A DNA stretch of 64,000 nucleotides from JAEUQQ01 sp963697285 (GTDB taxonomy: Bacteria; Acidobacteriota; Vicinamibacteria; Vicinamibacterales; JAFNAJ01). The notes beneath the pieces were generated by a model. It made no database searches. It was given only the letters and a program-made list of their open reading frames with translations, and was not told the DNA's origin. The stretch spans positions 124,001 through 188,000 of the forward strand of contig CAVONI010000009.1 in assembly GCA_963697285.1 (NCBI GenBank), written 5' to 3'. The position numbers were made by a program, and so were the translations under genes. Each line of letters starts with the position of its first letter. Position 1 is the first letter of the stretch. Positions 57,301 to 64,000 of this stretch are shown here, one piece after another.

Positions 57301-60300
57301 CGTCGACGACCTGCTCGACGACGGCGACATCGCCTTCAGCATCGTGACCGCGGCCGCGACCAGCGCCGACGGCACCTACAACGGGATCAACGCGGCCGAC
57401 GTCACCGTCACCAACACCGACAACGACGCGTCGGGCATCACGGTCTCGCCGATCAGCGGCCCCACGACGGAAGCCGGCGGCACCGCCACGTTCACCGTCG
57501 TGCTCGACGCGCAGCCGACGGCCGACGTGACGGTCGGCCTGTCGTCCAGCGACACGACCGAAGGCACGGTCCTCCCGGCGTCGCTCACCTTCACGAGCGC
57601 GAACTGGAACACCGCCCAGACGGTGACCGTGACGGGCGTCAACGACGACCTCGACGACGGCGACATCGCCTACACCATCGTCACCGCGGCCGCCACCAGC
57701 GCCGACGGCAACTACAACGGGCTCAACGCCGCCGACGTCACCGTCACGAACACCGACAACGACGCGTCGGGCATCACGGTCTCGCCGATCAGCGGGCCAC
57801 ACGACGGAAGCCGGCGGCACGGCCACGTTCACCGTCGTGCTCGACGCGCAGCCGACGGCCGACGTGACGGTCGGATCTGTCGACCAGCGACACGACCGAA
57901 GGCACGGTCCTGCCCGGCGTCGCTCACCTTCACGAGCGCGAACTGGAACACCGCCCAGACGGTGACCGTGACGGGCGTCAACGACGACCTCGACGACGGC
58001 GACATCGCCTACAGCATCGTCACCGCGGCCGCCACCAGCGCCGACGGCAACTACAACGGGATCAACGCCGCCGACGTCACCGTCACGAACACCGACAACG
58101 ACACGTCGGGCATCACGGTCTCGCCGATCAGCGGGCAACACGACGGAGGCCGGCGGCACCGCGACCTTCACGGTCGTGCTCGACGCGCAGCCGACGGCCG
58201 ACGTGACGATCGGGCTTGTCGTCGAGCGACACGACCGAAGGCACGGTCCTCCCGGCGTCGCTGACCTTCACGACCGCCAACTGGAACAGCGCGCAGACGG
58301 TGACGGTGACCGGCGTCAACGACGACCTGGACGACGGCGACATCGCCTACAGCATCGTCACCGCGGCCGCCACCAGCGCCGACGGCACCTACAACGGGAT
58401 CAACGCCGCCGACGTCACCGTCACCAACACCGACAACGACGCGTCGGGCATCACGGTCTCGACGATCAGCGGTCCACACGACGGAAGCCGGCGGCACCGC
58501 GACGTTCACGGTCGTGCTCGACGCGCAGCCGACGGCCGACGTGACGGTCGGACTGTCGACCAGCGACGCCGACGGAAGGCACCGTCCTGCCGGCGTCGCT
58601 CACCTTCACGAGTGCGAACTGGAACACCGCCCAGACGGTGACCGTGACCGGCGTCAACGACGACCTCGACGACGGCGACGTCGCCTACAGCATCGTCACC
58701 GCGGCCGCCACCAGCGCGGACGGCACCTACAACGGGATCAACGCCGCCGACGTCAACGTCACCAACACCGACAACGACGCGTCGGGCATCACGGTCTCGA
58801 CGATCAGCGGCCCCACGACGGAAGCCGGCGGCACCGCCACGTTCACCGTCGTCCTCGAGGCCCAACCGACGGCCGACGTCACGGTCGGGATCAGCTCGAA
58901 CGACGCAACCGAAGGCACGGTCCTCCCCGCATCGCTGACGTTCACCAGCGCGAACTGGAGCTCCGCCCAGACGGTGACCGTGACCGGCGTCAACGACGAC
59001 CTCGACGACGGCAATATCGCCTACAGCATCGTCACCGCTGCCGCCACCAGCGCCGACGGCACCTACAACGGCATCAACGCCGCCGACGTCAACGTCACGA
59101 ACACCGACAACGACGCCTCCGGCATCACGGTCTCGGCGATCAGTGGTCCGACGTCGGAGGCCGGCAGCACCGCGACGTTCACCGTCGTCCTGGACGCCGA
59201 ACCCACGGCCGACGTGACGGTCGGGATCTCGTCCAACGACACGACCGAGGGGACGGTCGTGCCCGCGTCGCTGACCTTCACCAGCGCCAACTGGAACTCC
59301 GCGCAGACCGTCACGGTGACGGGCGTGAATGACCTCGTCGACGACGGCGATATCGCGTTCACCGTTGTCACCGCGGCCGCGACCAGCGCCGATGGCAACT
59401 ACAACGGGATCAATCCGGTCGACGTCGGCGTGGTGAACCACGATGACGACGGGGCGGAGATTACGGTGTCGGCGATCAGCGGTCCCACGACGGAGGCCGG
59501 CGGCACCGCCACGTTCACCGTCGTGCTCGCTGCGCAGCCGACGGCAGACGTGACGGTGGGCATCTCGTCGAGTGACACCACCGAAGGCACCGTCCTGCCG
59601 ACGTCGCTGACCTTCACGGCGGCGAACTGGGATTCGCCGCAGACCGTAACAGCCACGGGCGTCAACGACGATCTCGACGACGGCGACATCGCCTACTCCA
59701 TCGTCACGGCGGCGGCGACCAGCGCCGACGGCACCTACAACGGCATCGATCCCGACGATGTCGGCGTCACGAACACCGACAACGATGCCTCGGGCTTCAC
59801 CGTATCGACCATCAGCGGCAACACGACAGAAGCCGCGGGCACGGCGACGTTCACGGTGGTGCTGACAGCGCAGCCGACGGCCGACGTGACGGTAGGGCTG
59901 TCGTCGAGCGACTCATCTGAGGGCACCGTGCTGCCGACGTCGCTGACGTTCACGAGCGCGAACTGGAACAGTGCCCAGACGGTGACGGTGACCGGCGTCA
60001 ACGACGACCTGGACGATGGCGACATCGCCTACACCATCGTCACCGCGGCCGCCACCAGCGCCGACGGCAACTACAACGGGATCAACGCGGCCGACGTCGC
60101 CGTCACGAACACCGACAACGACGCGTCGGGCATCACGGTGTCGACGATCAGCGGCTCCACCACGGAAGCCGGCGGCACGGCGACGTTCACGGTCGTGCTC
60201 GACGCGCAGCCGACCGCCGACGTGACCGTCGGGCTCTCGTCCGACGACACGACGGAAGGCACCGTCCTGCCCGTGTCGCTGACGTTCACCAGCGCGAACT

Positions 60301-63300
60301 GGAACAGCGCGCAGACGGTCACCGTGACGGGCGTCAACGACGACCTCGACGACGGCGACGTCGCCTTCAGCATCCTCACGGCGGCCGCCAGCAGTGCTGA
60401 CGGGAACTACAACGGGATCAATCCCGCCGACGTCAACGTCACGAACACCGACAACGACGCGTCGGGCATCACGGTCTCGACGATCAGTAGCTCCACCACG
60501 GAAGTCGGCGGCACGGCCACGTTCACGGTCGTGCTCGACGCGCAGCCGACCGCCGACGTGACCGTCGGGCTCTCGTCTGACGACGTGACCGAAGGCACCG
60601 TCCTGCCCGCCTCGCTGACCTTCACCAGCGCGAACTGGAGCAGTGCGCAGACGGTCACCGTCACGGGCGTCAACGACGACCTGGACGACGGCGACGTCGC
60701 CTTCAGCATCCTCACCGCGGCCGCCAGCAGTGCTGACGGGAACTACAACGGGATCAATCCCGCCGACGTCGCGGTCACGAACGCCGACAACGACGCCTCC
60801 GGCATTACGGTGTCCACGATCAGCGGCGCCACCACCGAGTCGGGCGGCACGGCGACGTTCACGGTCGTGCTCGACGCGCAGCCGACCGCCGACGTAACCG
60901 TCGGGCTCTCGTCTGACGACACGACCGAAGGCACCGTCCTGCCCGTATCGCTGACCTTCACCAGCGCGAACTGGAGCAGTGCGCAGACGGTGACCGTAAC
61001 GGGCGTCAACGACGACCTGGACGACGGCGACGTCGCCTTCAGCATCGTCACCGCGGCGGCCACCAGTGCCGACGGCATCTACAACGGGATCAACGCCGCC
61101 GACGTCAACGTCACGAACACCGACAACGACGCGTCGGGCATCACGGTCTCCACGATCAGCGGCACCACCACGGAAGCCGGCGGCACGGCGACCTTCACGG
61201 TCGTGCTCGAACGCGCAGCCGACCGCCGACGTGACCGTCGGGCTCTCGTCTGACGACACGACCGAAGGCACCGTCCTGCCCGTGTCGCTCACCTTCACGG
61301 CGGCCAACTGGAGCAGTGCGCAGACGGTCACCGTCACGGGCGTGGACGACCTGCTCGACGACGGCGACGTCGCCTTCAGCATCGTCACCGCGGCGGCCAC
61401 GAGCGCTGACGGGAACTACAACGGGATCAACGCGGCGACGTCAGCGTCACGAACGTCGACGACGACGCGTGCCGACATCACCGTGACGACCATCAGCGGA
61501 ACCCGACGACCGAGGCTGGCGGCACCGCGACGTTCACGGTGGTCCTGAACTCGCAACCGACAGCCGACGTCACGGTGGGTCTCTCGTCCAGCGATGCGAC
61601 GGAGGGCACCGTCCTGCCCGCGTCGCTCACCTTCACGGCGGCCAACTGGAACACCGCGCAGACGGTCACCGTGACGGGCGTCAACGACGACCTCGACGAC
61701 GGCGACGTCGCCTACAGCATCGTCACCGCGGCCGCCACCAGCGCCGACGGGAACTACAACGGGATCAATCGCCGCCGACGTGGCGGTCACCAACACCGAC
61801 AACGACACGTCCGGCATCACGGTCTCGACGATCAGTGGCACCACGACCGAAGCCGGCGGCACGGCGACCTTCACCGTCGTGCTCGACGCGCAGCCGACGG
61901 CCGACGTGACGGTCGGTATCTCGTCGAACGACACGACCGAAGGCACCGTCCTGCCCGTGTCGCTCACCTTCACGAGTGCCAACTGGAACACCGCGCAGAC
62001 GGTGACCGTGACCGGCGCGGACGACGACCTCGACGATGGCGACCTTGCCTACAGCATCGTGACCGCCGCCGCGACCAGTGCCGATGGCAACTACAACGGC
62101 ATCAACGCCGCCGACGTCAACGTCACGAACACCGACAACGACGCCTCCGGGATCACGGTCTCGACGATCAGCGGCAACACGACCGAGGCCGGCGGCAACG
62201 CCACGTTCACGGTCGTCCTGGATGCGCAGCCGACCGCCGACGTGACCGTGGGCATCTCGTCCGACGACGCGACGGAAGGCACCGTCGTGCCGGTGTCGCT
62301 CACGTTCACGAGCGCGAACTGGAATTCGCCCCAGACTGTGACAGTCACGGGCGTCAACGACGACCTGGACGACGGCGATATCGCCTACAGCATCGTGACC
62401 GCCGCCGCGACCAGTGCCGATGGCAACTACAACGGCGTCAACGCCGCCGACGTCAACGTCACCAACACCGACAACGACGCCTCCGGGATCACGGTCTCGA
62501 CCATCAGCGGTCCCACGACGGAGGCCGGCGGCACCGCCACGTTCACGGTCGTCCTGGATGCGCAGCCGACCGCCGACGTGACCGTGGGCATCTCGACGAG
62601 CGACGCCACGGAGGGCACGGCCCTGCCCGTCTCGGTGACCTTCACGAGCGTGAACTGGAACTCCGCGCAGACGGTCACCGTGACCGGCGTCAACGACGAC
62701 CTGGACGACGGCGACATCGCCTACAGCATCGTCACCGCGGCCGCCACGAGCGCCGATGGCGCCTACAACGGCATCAACCCCGCCGACGTCGCGGTCACGA
62801 ACGCCGACAACGACGCCTCCGGCATCACCGTGTCGGCCATCAGCGGCAACACCACCGAAGCCGGGGGCACTGCCACCTTCACGATCGTGCTCGATGCGCA
62901 ACCGACCGACGACGTGACCGTGGGCCTCTCGTCGAACGACGTGACCGAGGGCACCGCGTTGCCTGCATCGCTCACGTTCACGAGCGCCAACTGGAACAGT
63001 GCCCAGACCATCACCGTGACGGGCGTGGATGATCTCCTCGATGACGGCGACGTCGCCTTCAGCATCGTCACGGCGGCCGCGACCAGCGCGGACGGCAACT
63101 ACAACGGGATCAACGCCGCCGACGTCGCGGTCACGAACGCCGACAACGACGCCTCCGGCATTACCGTCTCGCTTATCAGCGGCAACACCACGGAAGCCGG
63201 CGGCACCGCCACGTTCACGGTCGTCCTCGATGCGCAGCCGACAGCCGACGTGACGGTGGGGCTGAGCTCCAACGACGCCACCGAGGGCACCGTCCTGCCG

Positions 63301-64000
63301 GTGTCGCTCACGTTCACCAGCGCCAACTGGAACAGTGCACAGACCGTGACGGTCACCGGCGCAGACGACCTGCTCGACGATGGCGACGTCGCGTTCAGCA
63401 TTGTGACCGCCGCCGCGACGAGTGCCGACAGCACCTACAGCGGCATCAACGCCGCCGACGTCAACGTCACCAACACCGACAACGACGCCTCCGGCATCAC
63501 CGTCTCGACCATCAGCGGGCCGACGACTGAAGCCGGTGGCACCGCGACCTTCACCGTCGTCCTGGATGCACAGCCGACGGCAGACGTGACAGTGGGGCTC
63601 AGTTCCAACGACACCACCGAAGGCACAGTGCTCCCCGTGTCATTGACGTTCACGGCGGTGAACTGGAGCAGTGCGCAGACGGTGACCGTGACCGGCGTCA
63701 ACGATGACCTGGACGACGGCAACGTTGCCTACAGCATCGTCACGGCGGCCGCGACCAGTGCCGACGGCAACTACAACGGGATCAACGCCGCTGACGTCAG
63801 CGTCACGAATGCCGACAACGACGCCTCGGGGATCACCGTCTCGGCCATCAGCGGTGACACGACGGAAGCTGGCGGCACCGCGACCTTCACCGTCGTGCTC
63901 ACCGCCGAGCCGACGGCCGACGTGACGGTGGGTCTCTCTTCGGACAACACGGCCGAAGGCACCGTCCTGCCCGTGTCGCTGACCTTCACGAGCGCAAACT
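48393..64000 (+). CDS. Giant secreted Calx-beta repeat protein, incomplete at the right edge
   Basis: At least 5200 codons. Start ATG 48393, or 48429; a signal peptide (CACLLLLVAALVLVPAVAGA) follows. Three modules of about 97 residues come first (48520-49370; for example VGSYTGNGTDNRIIS, DGFTVGSDSRVN), similar to jelly-roll modules of tail fibres. Then come a cadherin-like segment, four 111-residue repeats (49665-50996; EDTQSTSGLVISRNAVDGAE), two more cadherin/Ig-like segments, and from 51702 about 36 repeats of 112 residues with Calx-beta features: TEAGGTATFTVVLDAQPTAD, TVTGVNDDLDDGDIAFSIV, and acidic TNTDNDASG that should bind calcium. The frame changes about 20 times between 52828 and 61770. 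From 61770 to the end it is open again. No sorting signal is seen because the end is missing. Likely an adhesin or surface/biofilm protein. Confidence 0.8.
49665..50996 (+). repeat. Four tandem 333-bp repeats
   Basis: Units start at about 49665, 49998, 50331 and 50664, each 111 codons. The first three are nearly identical; the fourth has diverged (NATT to AATT, and a changed end with NFNGSGSFTVQAATSS). Confidence 0.85.
51702..64000 (+). repeat. About 36 tandem 336-bp Calx-beta-like repeats
   Basis: Period 336 bp (112 codons; the first unit is 113), continuing beyond the window. Units from 52.4 to 58.7 kb are nearly identical at DNA level; units from 58.8 kb on are more diverged. Variable positions recur as a few alternatives: DDLLDDG or NDDLDDG, GLSS or GISS, SGP, SGN or SGD. 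Confidence 0.9.

Noticed and set aside
52800..61800. Programmed ribosomal frameshifting in the repeat gene
   Set aside because: No slippery heptamers; shifts sit where unit variants differ and contain both alternatives, which fits a consensus error.
49394..63989. Many long antisense open frames across the giant repeat gene
   Set aside because: They recur with the 333/336-bp period, have low-complexity content and arise from GC-rich codon structure on the opposite strand.
48393..64000. CRISPR array or similar short-repeat locus
   Set aside because: The repeat unit is 336 bp, protein-coding throughout, with no alternating spacers.

Overview
The window is about 64 kb of GC-rich bacterial DNA. 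It suggests a member of the Acidobacteriota, possibly the Vicinamibacteria/subdivision-6 branch. This is inferred from content, not from a marker gene: an ECF sigma factor overlapping a giant Ser/Thr kinase with a WD40 tail, a copper TonB receptor with a carboxypeptidase-regulatory-like N-terminus, a PEP-CTERM protein, a three-gene tail-collar cassette, many multiheme cytochromes and an apparent selenoprotein. No rRNA, tRNA, CRISPR array or intact insertion sequence was seen.

Layout. 0-4 kb: start of a secreted hydrolase (minus), then leuA, cysK and cysE, all broken by single-base indels. 4.2-6.5 kb: patatin phospholipase fused to an outer-membrane barrel (type Vd-like). 6.6-15.7 kb: a same-strand respiratory cluster made of a Rieske protein, a cytochrome b fused to a 12-heme cytochrome c, a PsrA/PhsA-like molybdoenzyme, an FeS subunit, an NrfD subunit, two YeeE/YedE transporters and a rhodanese-like protein that lacks its catalytic Cys but ends in Cys. 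15.7-16.4 kb: VapBC-type module with twin operators. 16.5-21.5 kb: a hypothetical protein, a heavily frameshifted asnA, a lipocalin remnant and an S9 peptidase. 21.8-25.3 kb: PEP-CTERM protein, then a cassette of three tail-collar proteins, a GNAT and two small DUF6916-like proteins. 25.6-29.9 kb: Uma2 nuclease, pirin, ThiF-type E1 and a class V aminotransferase. 30-36.7 kb: two tandem-duplicated monoheme cytochromes, the kinase/STAND/WD40 protein and its ECF sigma. 36.8-45.3 kb: a thioredoxin-fold/DsbD-alpha fusion with an in-frame TGA (probable selenocysteine), the copper TonB receptor, and an operon of M20 peptidase, NHL protein and RegB/RegA-like redox two-component system. 45.9-48.2 kb: membrane-fused spermidine-synthase-like protein. 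48.4 kb to the end: an incomplete giant secreted repeat protein with about 36 Calx-beta-like units of 336 bp.

How genes work together. The 6.6-15.7 kb genes look like one quinone-linked respiratory system for a sulfur compound: import by the YeeE/YedE pair, sulfur handling by the rhodanese-like protein, chemistry by the Mo enzyme, and electrons exchanged with quinone through NrfD and the Rieske/cytochrome b/multiheme unit. The 36.8-42.7 kb block gathers thiol/selenol redox, copper uptake and redox sensing.

Quality. Frameshifts cluster at 0.9-6, 11-12, 17.5-18.6, 23.1, 29.2 and 52.8-61.8 kb, while long genes elsewhere are intact. In the repeat gene each indel appears to carry two repeat variants at once, so I read most frameshifts as consensus errors, not biology.
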